NCBI RefSeq assembly: GCF_026210795.1
Contig: NC_089439.1
Coordinates: 248,001-312,000 of the forward strand
Length of the DNA: 64,000 nt
Source: Rhizophagus irregularis
Lineage: Eukaryota; Glomeromycota; Glomeromycetes; Glomerales; Glomeraceae
Direction of reading: 5' to 3'
The position numbers and the translations under genes were made by a program. Positions within the stretch are counted from its first letter, which is position 1. Every line of letters starts with the position of its first letter. This document shows positions 1-13,720 of this stretch, piece by piece. The notes beneath the pieces are model-generated. The model did no database searches. It was given only the letters and a program-made list of their open reading frames with translations, and was not told the DNA's origin.

Positions 1-1162
1 GATTTTTTTTTTGGTTTTTTTTTAGATTTTTTTTTCGTCGAAAAAGGATTATACTCCTACGTGTAGAGTGTTAATGGGCCTGGAATTAGTGTAAGGAATG
101 TAAAAACCCATATTTGATAAGAGTAGGAAATATTAATTTTTTGGAGATAAATCTTTCAGGATCGTTCTTCGTCAGTGCTTTATATAACAAATTCTTGAAG
201 AAGCGATAAGAACGCTTCAATTATTTTACTTTATTTTAATAATCGGTTAATCGGTAAATTATTTATATTATAATCGATAACGCGTCGCATATAAAATCGG
301 ATAAAACCTCCGCAATGTGATGTGGCGGTGTGCCGTGTGCCAAGTGTGCCACAAAATGATTTTTTCAAAAGATTTTTGTTGTATAAATATATATAATATA
401 TAATTTACAGTTATAAAAAACTTAATCCCGATCCGGATTTGTGACTCCGAAATACCCCCGAATTAGAATATCCGAAAATGGAATACAGCCTAATGACGGA
501 TCTTAAAAAAAACAAATTTTCCCTTTCGTGGATTAATTAATTTATTAAAGTTAATTCAGTATTCTACAAGAAAGGATAAAATTATGCCCATAAAGTTTTG
601 CTGTCTCTTTTTTATGGTAAATCCTGTACGTAATATCAAGATGAAAAAAAAAAAAAAAATTTTGTGATGAACGCCATCTGTTGGGGCTTTACATTTTTGA
701 TTTATCTAAAATTGTTTTATAAGGGATCGGAGTTAAAGCTAATATTAGCTATATTAGAATTTTTTTAAACTTTAAAAAAAATTGTTTATCGGATTAAAAA
801 AATTTGTTTGTCGTATTAAAAAAATTTTTTTTTTTTTTTGTTTAGCTTAAAAATTCAAAAATAGTAAATTTCGGATTTAACGGAATATAGTAATTGAACG
901 CGCGAGCTGATACCCTTAAATGGTACAAAGCTATAATGCAAGTATAATTAATATCAACATTTACGCGTATAATAAATTTGCAATTTGTAAGTATTGAGCA
1001 CGCAATTCTTTGATTCGAGATTAAAATAGTAAAAAGTCGGTTGAACGTAACACCGGGAGTACAGTATTTTATTTACGCGTATCGATTAAGATTAAAAAAT
1101 GTTAAAATGTTACAAAGTAAAGAAATTATAATTCATCTTTCTACATTTAATAATGATTAGTA

Positions 1163-1327
1163 CCTGTAAAAAATTTATTCATAATTTCTGTAAAAACTTC
1201 GTGAATATGATATAATCTAGGCAATTTGGATAATTTCCATGTTTTGAGGCTATAAATTCCGGGAATATGATACATTTACGGGAATAACATGGAATAAAAA
1301 TAAAACACGGATTAAATTTTTATAGTG
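1163..1327 (+). repeat. Dispersed short inverted-repeat element, family R1, copy 1
   Basis: About 165 bp with imperfect ends of the type CCTGTAAAAAATTTATTC, matched in reverse complement at the right end. Inside are the family motifs TTTCTGTAAAAAC, ATGATACATTTACGG and GGCTATAAATTCCG. The same motifs in the same order recur near 13.6, 20.0, 25.6 (partial) and 43.4 kb. There is no coding capacity, so this is probably a non-autonomous DNA element. Confidence 0.55.
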
Positions 1328-1811
1328 TAGTAAATAAATGACAGTATGTAAAATTATATTTTTATAGATTATACCTAATAAAGAAATGCATATCATATCA
1401 ATTATAAAAAAAAAAGACGTAATTTAGATTTACTATAATAGCGCTGCTGACAAATAGGTTTTCCATACAGAATGATGTATACAAATATTTATTTTCATTT
1501 TTATATATCATGTCATTAACATTAAAAAAATGTGGAAATAGATTTGATTAAGCCTTATCGAATGAACAAAAGTGTCATGTAACACAACATCTTACGACAG
1601 GTAATAACGCGATTTTTTTTTTCAGCTCGGTTAAATTTTTATACTATAAAGCAAAATATTTATGCCAAGTAAATTAATAAATGTGTAAATATTGTAATAT
1701 AGGATTCATATATAGTAAACGTATGCATAATATATCTGCGATTGCTTGTATTAATAAAATCTTATCTTTAATTGAACATTTTATAGATAAAAATTTAATA
1801 TAAATAAAAAT

Positions 1812-2005
1812 ATTAATTTATTATAATGCCATCAAAAAAAACTTACATAATAAAAACTTAATTTATAATGTCATCAAAAAATCTTATATAAATTTAATTT
1901 ATAATGTAATCAAAAAATTAACTTAATACTTAATTTATAATGTAATCAAAAAATTTTATATAAATAAAATCTCAATTATAATGTCATCAAAAAATTTAAT
2001 TAATA
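1812..2005 (+). repeat. Imperfect tandem repeat
   Basis: Five imperfect copies of a unit about 30-45 bp long around the core TTTATAATGTCATCAAAAAA follow one another, separated by A/T-rich linkers of varied length. No function is apparent. Confidence 0.6.
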
Positions 2006-4012
2006 AAAAAATTATTGAATATGAAAAATCAAATTTCTTTAGAAAATTTACAAAAATTGGTAAGTTTTACATCACAAAATTGCAATAGCAATAATAAAAA
2101 TTTCGTATTAAAATAAATGTATCGAATAGAGATCCATGTGTAAAAATCGAAGATCTTTGAAATTATGATTGTTTTTTGGATTTAATGTAATAGGAATAAT
2201 TAAGTTTAGGTGTTTTCGAAACATTTTTTGTTTTCTGTATTTTTACGATAAGGAGGGTTTTTTTGTTTTTTTGTTTTTTTTTTGAATTTTTTTTTGTTAT
2301 GAAAGGGTCTCAGGAATAAGCCCTGCTTTTATAATGAAAAATTTAGAGTCTTAATTTAGAACGCGTCAATTAGAAAATATTTATCGGTTAAATTCGGATT
2401 CATTTAAACAATATTATTCACTTGTAAAATTTTCGGATTCGATTAATTCTCACGGTTGTAAAACTATATGTACACAATATGTATATTATTTTCTTATCTA
2501 TTCGTCGTACCGTATCCAAAATTCCAAAAATGTTTAAACCATTTCATAAAAATGAGAACGGATTCAGTTCCGAATATGCATTATTATGTAATTTAAATTA
2601 ATGGCTTAAGTATTGCTTAAATAATATGATTTGTACAAATTTCGGAATTCGGATTTAGTGATATAAAAAATTTCTAGATAGCGCGTAAATATCACAAAAT
2701 ATTTTATACCATTCATTCCGATCGCGCATCATTGCTTATTGTTATTTTCAATTAGTATTGTTTCTCATTTCTTTTCTTTTATTGGTAATCAGATGAAACT
2801 CTAAACCTTTTCAGTTAATTTAATTAATTTATTTTCGTTGAGAGATACGTGTTTGACGATGATTTCTGATAAAGTGTTATATATTGTATTAACATTGTTT
2901 TGATCACATACATTTCACAAAAAAAAACTTCATTAGATTGATAATCTGAGAGTTTTTCTTCATGCCTCCCTTCATCTTTCGGCAATTCTTCTTTGAATGG
3001 ATAGTCTTATCGCATTATCATAAATAAAGCTGTATTTCATTTAAAATTTTCCAAATAAATTAAGGCTAGCATAATAATTAGTATAAAAAGGTATCGGCGG
3101 AAAATAATCCCGAGTTTTACGACAAGAAAATTTTTTTTTTCTTTTAATATAAAAATTCTTTCAATGCATATGTTAATTATCATCGAATTACAAGGAATGT
3201 TGTTCAATTGACCTAACTAAAAAAAGTTTACTATTCCGATAATATAATTTAATAATCAATTATCTCTAACAAATGTAACGGATTTTAATCTGGCTAACTT
3301 TTAAATGACCATCCCTAAAAAAATCTAATGAAAGCATCTATTTTTATACTATAGAACTTTAGCAATACAAAAATACAATTGTTTACAACGTTTTTATATT
3401 TGGTCTTTAACCGATTATATTATACGACTGAATTAAGTAATAATATACTTGGGAATTCTTATTCCGATAATAAGGCCAATTAAAATTTTGTGATTGCTTT
3501 ACATGTCTTTTATTAACTAGTCACAAAATTTGTGAGTGAAATTAAAAATAGATTATTATGATAACAAAAAACAGAATTGACGAATTTCATCCACGTATTT
3601 TCAAATAGTAGCAAGGAACTTTATTTAATATAATTATATTTATTTATTTAGTAATATAATAAATGCCGATTATGTTTGTTTGTAGTAAGTACCTTGCTTT
3701 AATTCTATATCTCAATTGTTGGTTATGATTATTTATTGTAGATGAAAACTTTGATTACCCATGTAAATTAATGATAATCTTAAATATTTTAAATCAGATA
3801 ATGACCTTAATTATTCTAATCACCACAATAATCCTGTTCGGGGTTATGTTATTATGTTATCACTTATTATAATAAAGGAAAATAAATTTCCCGCATGTAA
3901 CTAAAAAGTAATTTACAATGCAAAAAATTACACAACGCTTACTTTTTTATAACAATGAAATGTGGAAGTAACTAATGGTTCTATAAATAGCAAACAAGTA
4001 CTATAAAAATCA

Positions 4013-4086
4013 CCCGATCGACAAAGGATCTAACCCTATACTTCTTTGTCTCAAGTCTTTAAGTAAGATCTTTTTTGTCGATCGAG
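4013..4086. repeat. Short inverted repeat (hairpin)
   Basis: The left arm CCGATCGACAAAGGATC is mirrored by GATCTTTTTTGTCGATCG, with a loop of about 35 bases. It stands out against the AT-rich background and may be a small MITE or a transcript hairpin. Confidence 0.4.
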
Positions 4087-6955
4087 TATAAAAAATGATG
4101 GAATAGAATTTCCGATGTCGATCATATGTTGAAATTTACACGAGGTTGACCCTAGTAAATAATTTCTTTTCCAATTTTATTCATTCATATTTCATACACA
4201 ATATACACGATCAAGAAATGGGTTGTTAATAAACCTATCTAAGATTACCACATTCGTTCATTTAAAAAAAAAAATCATTGTGGAACATTTTTAACTTTTT
4301 TTCATTTTCAAATATGTAATATATCATATGTGCATGACATATTTTCTTGAATATGGCGAAAATGACTCATTTTTTGATTTATACTTTAGGGACACTCATT
4401 AAGTCAATGAAAGGTTGTAACTCGTGACGTAGCTCGATATTAAATTATTATAAAATTTCTATGTGAGCATTACGGCAGTTACTTCGATAAAGTTTGCACC
4501 TCTAATATGGGAGCAAAAAAAGATTGTGATAATTGAAAGAAATTTTTCTTTTCTTTTCAACAATTAATTTAATTTTTACATAAAATATTGTGAATATTTA
4601 TTCATTTTTATCATTCTTTTATTTTGATTATGCACAATTAATATTTAATGATTTCGCGTATATACCAATACTTTCTAATAAAGCACTATATGTTATTTTT
4701 ATTCTGAGGAAATATGACATCAATTGAAATCATATTACATAATATTACTTATAGATTAAATTAAGATAATTAAGTTTTCATTATTGATCTTTTATAATTA
4801 AATAATAAACACGGTCATCGCATTTCAATTAATCGATCGATCGATTTTAATCCTTATCATATTCTTAAGGAAAAGAAGCATTACTATAATAATGACCAGC
4901 TAAAGAATAATTTTTATTTTATTTGTAACAGATAATGAAATTAAATTACTTATCAAATATACAGTAAAAGGACAATTAAAACAAATTAAGGTATAAAGCT
5001 TCTGAAGATCATATTCTGAAATTCGTCATCGATACCATTTAAATCCTCATTTAAAGAATTTCTTTTATTGATATTTTTAACATTTCTTAATGACTGTATT
5101 GAAAAATGTACAATTTAAATAGCACACCCTAACCCTATAAACTTGAATTAAAATCACATGATAAGATATCCGTCATAAATTATTCTTGTTCTTATTCTTG
5201 TCTAATAAGATTATCCGATAACGTGATTTACATTGACTTGACGATTGATTCCATTCCGTATTCATTCATTTTACCGACACTTGTTTCACCGACATCACAT
5301 TTTCCCAAAACCAACCATTGTAATTAATCCATATTTTGTCAACAAGCCAGATCGACATAGTGAAATTTTTCTTTTGATTCATTTTACTGTATTAATAAGA
5401 AAGCAAGGAATATTTTCAATGATATAAAATATAAATTTTTTGTTTCTAAATTCTAACCGTACTACTTGAAAAAAAAAAATAGGGAGAAAGATTACAAAGG
5501 AATAATTACATTGGTGCAATATAGGCTTGCATTATTAATGTATTTTGTAATCAGTCTGTTGAACTTCTTTTACATTTCTGAAATAATTTGAAATTAAGGC
5601 GCAATAAGGAGCGAGGCGCAGCTAATATCAGGTGTGTGGTAAAGAAAATTACGACTTTAATTCCGGCCAAAATTAACTTCTATAACTTTACGATCTCAAA
5701 TAATTAAGAACGTGAAAAATCAATTGAAAATAGATAAAGGATTTGTATGATAAATTACGTGAAAAAAATAAGGAGGAGTAGTAAATATTTATTCACGCAT
5801 AATTAAATCTTAAATCTTTGAACTGGTGTTTAAATATAATAATTAGTGACACGAATTTTATCCTTTTTTTTTTAAAAAAAATGGTATGTTTCTAATAATG
5901 GTCAATCGTGTCATGTGTTGATCTACGCGGTAATCTCGTGATACTTGATACTTAAATCTAGTGTTACTTGCGTTACGATAATATTTATTATGAGATACCG
6001 GAATAATTCTTCCTATTAGAATAATTGTTATTGACTTTAACCAAAAATAAAAATGCATACATATTATTTATTACATTACTAATCAATAAACTTTTATCTG
6101 AGTTCATTCAAATCGAAATTCGAATTTTTTTGAAACAATTATTGTGTACAAGAATTTTTTTATAGATAAAGTTGATCGAAACAATTTCCAATAATGGTTA
6201 AATGCAACATGTGTTGCCTATTCAAGTGTAATCTTTTAATTGTTAAACACGATTAACATCCAGATAATATGAACCAAATGAAAATATAATATTAGTTTCC
6301 AATGTCCCATTTTGACATTTCTAATTACAATACAGAAAAACTATAAATATAATTTCACATATTGCAACATTTTTATGCAGGCGATCCTAATAACGTTTCC
6401 CCTAATTAGTGTTATATATAATATTATAATATGTGTAATGATCGTTGAATAATGCAAGTCGTAAAATTCTTTGAAAATTATGTCAAAAAGATTTTAATTT
6501 CTTTAAATTTGTACGAGATAATCATGTAACACAATGGCTGTGATACTGATATGAACAAATTAGTAATTTTTTTATAAAATGCTTAATTTATTTAGGTTGA
6601 ATGGCTGTTTATTCCTACTTTGGAGTAAAGAAGATTTTTAAAGATAATCTAATTATTAAATATTCGAAAATTTCTGTTACAGTATAATTATAAAAAAATT
6701 TATATGTACGTACATAAAATATATTGTAATCTGTTATCTGTTATAATAAGATTTCATTAGTAAGTGTTGTGCGATTTCAGCCTGCACAATAATAATTTTT
6801 GGTTGATCTTCGATAATTGCCTTTTTTGATTGTAAAGAACAAGGAGCTGAATTTCTTTTAAAAATTATTTTTATTGTTGGTTAAAATCCGGTATTATATT
6901 ACCACAATTAGGTTTGTCATTATAATGATTTGAAGATTTTTTTCTTATATTAATT

Positions 6956-6985
6956 ATTCCGTAAATGAATTTGCATTTACGGAAT
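6956..6985. repeat. Perfect 12-bp-arm palindrome
   Basis: ATTCCGTAAATG and CATTTACGGAAT are perfect reverse complements around a 6-base loop. No gene lies next to it. Confidence 0.5.
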
Positions 6986-7359
6986 ATGTCACAGGATAAA
7001 TGTTTTATGGGGAGGAACGATAAGGGACTTTTTTCTTTTTTGAGAAAAAAAAAATTCTTTTTATCTTAATTTTTCTTTAATAGCTAAATTAAATTAATTT
7101 TTAACGCCCTCATTTTTATAGATAGGATTTGCATATTACAATATTCATAATGACATATTCTTTCTAATAAATCTCTTTAATAAATGAAAAAAAATTTACG
7201 CCACGGTAAATATTATAAGCTGTAGCAGCTAATCCATGAGAAGATCATTTGTACCTTACAATACAGATTGTTCGTTTGAGAGCATTTCATAGTAATCAAT
7301 TAAAATGGTTGTATTGCAAAAAAATTGGGACTAAAACACCCACATATATTTAATTGTGT

Positions 7360-7558
7360 GATAAAGGCTAAGAAAAACAGTCCAAAGGTTCTATCACGTC
7401 CGTAGTCTTTCTTGTGATCATCAAAAGAGAGGGTGCACAATTTGACCAAAAACAACCGAATGTTGGACTTGAGCAAAATTGCATGATAAGAGTTAAGAAA
7501 GACAATCCAAAGATTTTATCACATTCGTAGTCTTTCTTGTGATCATCAAAAGAGAGGG
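7360..7558 (+). repeat. Pair of 74-bp direct repeats
   Basis: Two copies of a 74-bp sequence (7360-7433 and 7485-7558) lie 125 bp apart. They share the 3' core TAGTCTTTCTTGTGATCATC followed by AAAAGAGAGGG. They differ at a handful of positions, mostly in the 5' half, so the duplication is recent relative to the surroundings. No reading frame runs through both. Confidence 0.7.
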
Positions 7559-8693
7559 CAGGACGATGAAAAACCTTTATCTTGTACTCCTAATGAAGAA
7601 ATAAAAAGGAATTTATAAACATTGTAACATAAATCTTAAGTTTTTCTTTTTTTTTTAGAATGAACAATCCAGTAGTAATAATATTTCCTTACATCTAAAT
7701 ATTCCAAATACAGTAAATTCTTTTTTTTTTAGTTTCATACTTGAGTTCTCTATCAATCACAGCAACAACAGAAGTGTACATCACAATTAAACAGAGAGAA
7801 AATAGACCTAAAAAAAAGAAGACAAAAAAAAAGAAGATAAAACAACACTCTCAACCTATACCCAAACCACTATTATATAATGTATCACATGACCCTCAGA
7901 ATCATCATTCAACACTTCGTTATAACTAAATGTTGGTCTTACAAATTTCTTGTGGAACATCTATAAATTAAAAAGGATAGTTAGCTTTCGCTAAGTACTC
8001 TACTTAAGAATTTCATCCTGCCATCTGGTAGTGACGTGAGGCAGTATCCCTCTAAAGTATCAAGTAACATAACGAAGCAGTTCGGATCTTCTTCCTATAT
8101 ATTAGTGTCGATATTTTCACCGTCCGTTCCTGAAAACTGCACAATAAAAGGTAAAGCTACAAGTATCTGTTTGAAAGAACTTACAAAAACACAGCTTTAG
8201 GTTATTGTGTCCTTTCACTGACATCTCTCCTGGACACACAAGAGATTTGTTATCATCCAGAAATTCTGAAAACAGAGAAGGACGTTCACAGTAAAACTGT
8301 GGCCACGAAGTGCTTCCAGTTCTCTGAATCCAAAAGTTCTCAATGAGAACAAATCAATTGCATGAAAGTCAATAAAATTGATGTTGAGGAAGGTACATAA
8401 CTATTCCTCATTGCGGAACAGTAGACCTCAACACTGAGAAGATCTTATTCATATCTCAGGCAGGTCCGTCAGTTAACAGAGTTATCATAGATAGACCTGC
8501 CAGCTCACAAGGTTGCCGTAACTTCCTTGATCATTGCATCCACTTGTTCACCTTTACCAGATAGCTTTACGAAAACAGTTCAACATACCTTTAATATTAG
8601 ATAAAAATGGTATATGTAAACCTTCCTTATTTTTTAGGAATGACTCTCGTATATCTTGTTCAACCTTTTGCGAGTTCCAACCCACATATCTAA
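7559..8693. other. Less AT-rich block, possible decayed coding DNA
   Basis: Between about 8000 and 8660 the base composition is visibly richer in G and C than the flanks, and codon-like words appear. A minus-strand frame stays open for roughly 70 codons around 8330-8125 but is broken on both sides. I do not recognise the product. At 7660-7760 a T-rich tract ending in AG precedes a short S/N-rich frame that could be a relic exon. The most likely reading is a decayed mobile element or gene. Confidence 0.3.
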
Positions 8694-9260
8694 AGAGAGA
8701 GAGGCCAAAAGAAGACCTAATAAGGAGAAGACCTAGACAGAGAGAAGATAAACCTAAAAAAAAAGATGAAAAAAAAGATGACAAAACGAAAGAAAAAAGA
8801 TGATGAAGTAAAAAAAAGATGATAAAATGAAAAAAAAGATGATAAAACGAAAAAAAAGAAAGAAAAAAGATGATGAAGCGAAAAAAAAGACAACAAAACA
8901 AAAAAAAAGGATGACAAAACAAAATAAAAGGATGATGAAATGAAAAAAAAGGATGACAAAATAAAAAAAGGATGACAAAACAAAAAAAAAAGGATGACAA
9001 AACAAAAAAAAAGGATGATGAAACGAAAAAAAGGGGTCTAAAAGAAGACCTAATAAGAGAAAACCTAGACAGAGAGAAGATAGTCCTAAAAAAAAAGACG
9101 AAAAAAACCACACACTAACCCAACCCACACTCTCTAAGGGAAGACGTAAAGAAAAGGGCCTAAGAGATAGAAGACATAATAAAGAAAGCCTAGGCAGAGA
9201 GAAGATAGACCTCGAAAAAAAAAAGATATATAATATTGTTAGCTGATGAAAAAAAAGATG
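8694..9260 (+). repeat. Lys/Asp-coding satellite-like block (AAAAAAGATGA type)
   Basis: Many tandem, imperfect copies of a 14-24 bp unit built on GAAAAAAAAGATGA and GATGACAAAAC. The block is bracketed and interrupted by a longer unit (AGAAGACCTAATAAG, then CTAGACAGAGAGAAGATA) seen at about 8709, 9040 and 9165, with a related piece near 7790. Read on the plus strand, parts encode K-K-K-D-D-K/E repeats, and a frame covers 8534-8803. The Phe/Ser-rich open frames on the opposite strand come from this composition and are not called as genes. Confidence 0.7.
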
Positions 9261-9353
9261 AAAAAAAAAGAGGGGTATTGAGGGTATATAAATACTTTTT
9301 CGAATACACAGTGACGAACAATAAGATAGTTAGAGAGTATAGTATCTTGCATA

Positions 9354-9412
9354 ATACAATTGTTTGACAATACAATTGTTTTGACAATACAGTTGTTTGA
9401 CAATATGACAAA
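9354..9412 (+). repeat. Short tandem repeat, unit about 17 bp
   Basis: Four copies of a unit close to TTGTTTGACAATACAA stand in a row, with one-base length differences. No associated gene was seen. Confidence 0.65.
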
Positions 9413-11438
9413 TAACGATATATCTGCGTCTGATCTATTTGGCTCGTGAAGATTTTTGTGACTAATTCAGTTTCAGTTAAAGAAAACTTGATCAGATTTT
9501 TTTTTTCGTTATGATGCTATCAGCCGCAGTATATCGTGTTTGTCGAGGCTTTTTTTTATTATTTTTATTATTTTCAGTTTTTTTTTTCAAAACCAGAAAA
9601 TATTTTTTTTTCTATTTTTGGTCCCCTTTTTCAAACCCGAAAAAATAATTACTAGTTTTTTATTTAGTAGGTTTTTTTTCATTTATTTATATAATTTATA
9701 TTTTGTGTATTATAATAATTATATAAGAATCTTACGCTTTAGTGTAAACTTTTATTGATGAAATGTTGTTCGTCACCAGTATAACGTGATAATAGTCTTG
9801 TATCACATTGAAAATAATTTTTAATTATCGTTAATATTATTTGTCGGGAAGTAATATTTTTTCAAAATTATGAAAATTTATATGTAAAAACTTTATTGAA
9901 ATAATATTGATAATATATGTAACGTATGACCACTAACTAATATTTACATCTATTTTTATCCCAATGTTTATAAAGTCCAATAGTAGTTAACTGTTATTAC
10001 GCGCTGCTCTTTAATTTAAACAAAACATACGCTCAGTTTCGTATAAATAATTATTTTTGCGTTAATTTATCGTTATCGGTAGTGATAATTCTTTATTAAT
10101 TTCAATTTCTGTTTCTACTTTTCCTAATGATGCTATTTACCTCCATTCGCCAAGGCACATGATGTCTTTTCTACTATCGGAATCTTTAATATTTTTTTAA
10201 TTTCTCTGTTATTGTACTAATTGCCTCTCTTAAATCTATAATTACTTCTAATTCTTTTCCGTAAGTATTATACCAAATAGAACGAAGAGAATTAATTATT
10301 TTGTAACAAGAACGTTTTTTGCGCTCTTTTTTTTTTATGATATTCTTGTTAGATAGGTAAACTTAAGAATTATTATGCCGTAGTATTTTTTTTGTTATTA
10401 TTGAATTTTTATTTTTATTTTACTTTTCGTTAAAAATATAATGATTTGCCCTAGTAAGGATTGTTTCGCTCTTATAGAATATGTTTTTTTAAGATCAGAA
10501 TTGAAGGTAAAAGAGCAGAATATTTTGATGATTTCAGCGAATTTATATTTGTTATTCTACATTACGTTTAGGTAAGTTAGAGCGTCGAAAGTTTGTACTG
10601 ATAAGAATTCATAAAACGTAATATCAGTTACGTGGGAGTCTATCGAATAAAAATGGACTTTTTATTTTAACCGATTGAATGGTTATCCTAGAGCAATATT
10701 ATATTCTACTCGCAGATTTTCACTTAGCCATGTAAGTAATAATAATAAAAAAAAAATATGAAATGTGTGAATTTCACACATCTATTAAACTATGGCTAAT
10801 GATGATGATTGTATATGCGTTAATTATTAACTCTTCAACTACTCGATAATAAATAATTTACGTAAAGTTGAACGAAAGGAATGTATGTGCTTATACTATA
10901 TTGTACACACATTACACACATTACGCGAAAAATAATGCTAAACGGGATAAGAATGTACATGTGTGCAAAATTATTGCGATTAATCCTTTTTTTTTTAATT
11001 AAATTCTTTAAAAAAAAAAAAAAAATTATTGCCAATGCCTGGGAAATTCTTACATTATGGAATTAAATACGGGGGCTATATATTTTTATTTACGTATATT
11101 CAAATTACGAAGGACTTTAACGAATTAATATTTATATTATTTTATTTTAATTACAGTAAATATTTGTTTCTAATAAAGCACTTCTCTTTAGTCGACCTAA
11201 TAACAGATAGAAGAGAGACATACTGTACATTCTGTATATTTTATTTATCTCACGGTTTCTAATAATAATTCATGATTTTTTTCTTGACATTCTCATTTAT
11301 TTAAAAAGATGGATAAAGCTTATCAGTATTAGATAAAAAATCTATCAAATATTAAAATAATAAGTTTATCATTATTAGTTTAAAAAGGCATAATATGGTA
11401 TATTAAAGAGTTTTGTGGTCGGAACAATGATATAAATA

Positions 11439-11510
11439 AGTTATTTCACTTTCACGGCGCAGCCGTGAATATCAATTATATCCCATTCCACAGTTCTACG
11501 TGAAATAACT
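11439..11510. repeat. Compact inverted repeat with inner palindrome
   Basis: The outer arms AGTTATTTCAC and GTGAAATAACT are perfect reverse complements. Just inside the left arm sits a second palindrome, TTCACGGC-GCA-GCCGTGAA. The size of 72 bp and the nested hairpins fit a miniature inverted-repeat element. Confidence 0.45.
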
Positions 11511-12435
11511 ATTACATATGTAACAGCCGTTTTATAGATTAAAAATTTGGTATAGCGAAATACGTGGTTTAACTTAAATTAAAATAATTTCATATAAAAA
11601 AACCAATTCATAAACAACGCCAAGTGAACTATAATATTAATTTAGGCTTTGTTGTGGGGGGAAGAAGCTAAACCATAACTGATTATCTTATAAGTGATAC
11701 GTTAAACCTGCATTAGGTTTTTGATTGTATAACAGGTAATTAAACGTTTTTTTTTTGTCGGAAAAATTTCTCAGAGAATTATTTGGCAATTTTATACGTT
11801 AATAATTATACGGCAGATCATGTTTTGTATACACAATTTCATTGGTGAACATCGGTTTGTTTTACGCAAAAAAAAAATAAAATTTTCACAGCATAATTAA
11901 ACTAGATTCACCACATAATGCTGCATATAATAGAACATTCCGAATTTTTTTTTTATTTTTTAAAATTATTTTAATAAATTTTGATTGTGCAAAAAAATGT
12001 CTCGATAAATTTTATTTTATTTCCAATTATTTCCAATTGAATTACATAAAAATCATGAAGTAAATGAAAGAACTTCTTATAAAGCTATATGTTGTTATAA
12101 AAAGATAATTAATGGTTTGATTATTCGGCCACTTCATGCCGAATGATTATTAATTATAAAAAAAGGTTTACATATGTTGAATTGGCAGAAATGGAAAATG
12201 TTTACGATACGTCAATATGGTTATAAAAGGATTTTAAGATTTTAAGATATGTTGCTTCATAACGATAATCAATAGATTATCTGATTTTATTTGTTAATTT
12301 CAAAAGTTATTAAAGTATTTTAAACATAATATACATAATATGGAAATTGAAATTGACAATATATAATATTTATTCGGAATGACCGGATTTAGGATCAGTT
12401 GTACAACCTAATATATATCCGGTATTACGTATATA

Positions 12436-12572
12436 CCGCACCGTTCCGAAATTAAACGACCCCTGAAAATAAGCAACCCTGGCCCGCATTATGACGATTT
12501 TGACCAAAATTATGATTACTTTGGCCGGAATTAAGTTCAAAAAAATGGTTGTTTAATTTCGGAATGGTACGG
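12436..12572. mobile_element. MITE with TA target duplication (137 bp)
   Basis: The terminal inverted repeats are about 26 bp. The left arm begins CCGCACCGTTCCGAAATTAA, and the right arm in reverse complement begins CCGTACCATTCCGAAATTAA, with further matches. TA dinucleotides flank both ends (12434-12435 and 12573-12574), as expected for Tc1/mariner-type transposition. It has no coding capacity and is GC-richer than the flanks. Confidence 0.75.
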
Positions 12573-13538
12573 TAACTTAAAAAATTAAGCTAAATGATAA
12601 ATCCTAACGTGTTACTAATTTTACTAATTTTTTTTAAAAAATAACCAATATATAATTTTTATATTTTAACGAATTTTCGTAAATCGTAATTTTATTAATT
12701 CTGAAAAAACAAAAAATAAAAAATTTCAGCTAAAAAATTATCTATTTTATCTATTTTGTAATTTCACTTGAGAAACGTTATCCCCTTATCTCTTTTTTAT
12801 CCTTTGTATGATCCCTTCAAAGATGTCTTCAAATTTCGTACCTCGTTTCTTGTCCGATACTACGATACTACTTTTTTAATATCATTGTTACTTATATCAT
12901 CATTTTAAGGATATTGTCATAGTTCATATTGGCACATTTTTCTCGCTTGAGTCTTTAAACCTTTCTCAAACGTCTTATTTTCAGTTCTTTCTTAATAGGA
13001 CATTCCTTTTCTCATATTGCTTGTCATCCTCCGAGGACCAATTGCGCATCTAGCCTAAATTAGATCGACAAATTTTTAGTGTAATAGTTGTAATAGATTG
13101 AGAATATAGAAAAATAAATTCGTATTGACCGATAAAATACTCTATAATTTGCGTGAGTAAAGAATTAGAAATTTATAATTCTATACCCGTAATTATAAAT
13201 TGACGTCACTACGTCGATTCTTTATGAATATTGAACAGAAAAAAATTTTTTTTTTAATAAAAATTACAAAATTTCCAATGAAATAAAGATTGCTAAAGCT
13301 TACCGATGGTAATTTTCACAGCTCAATGATAAAAATAAAATCAAATAATTATAAAATAAAACATTATTGTAATCCAATATCCTACTTTAGCACTCCATCA
13401 TCAAAAAACTCTTCTACTTTCAAACAAATCAATTTTGCTAAATACGACTAAAATAAAGCATAAATATGGTACTCTGTCCGTCAGGACAAGACTTTTGTAA
13501 AATAAAATATTTTTCGTTTCTTAAGAGCGAAGAATAAA

Positions 13539-13720
13539 GCCCTATAAAAAATTTTTATCCGAATATTTACATTATTTTTCCGTAATTTCCGTAAAAATTC
13601 CGTGAAAATGATACATTCACGGATATCCGTGATAGAGAGAGTAAAATTTCCATGATTTAAGGCTATAAATTCTATAAAAATGATACGGAACAATGAAACA
13701 AGGGAAGAAACGGATAAAAG
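13539..13720 (+). repeat. Dispersed short element, family R1, copy 2
   Basis: It starts GCCCTATAAAAAATTTTTAT and carries the family core TCCGTAAAAATTCCGTGAAA then ATGATACATTCACGGAT, followed by GGCTATAAATTCTATAAAAA. The right end has diverged, so its exact border is uncertain. Confidence 0.55.

Larger units (their letters stand above)
1..7359. other. AT-rich stretch without recognisable genes
   Basis: I see no coding region that I can support. The few short open frames here are low-complexity or lack a convincing start, and no splice-consistent exon chain was found. The stretch has many homopolymer A and T runs and a few small repeats that are listed separately. It is probably intergenic DNA plus very old mobile-element debris. 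Confidence 0.6.

Noticed and set aside
8554-9128. Long minus-strand frames rich in Phe, Ser and Leu (up to 185 codons)
   Set aside because: They are the reverse complement of the AAAAAAGATGA repeat block. The composition is a by-product and there is no start context or splice structure.
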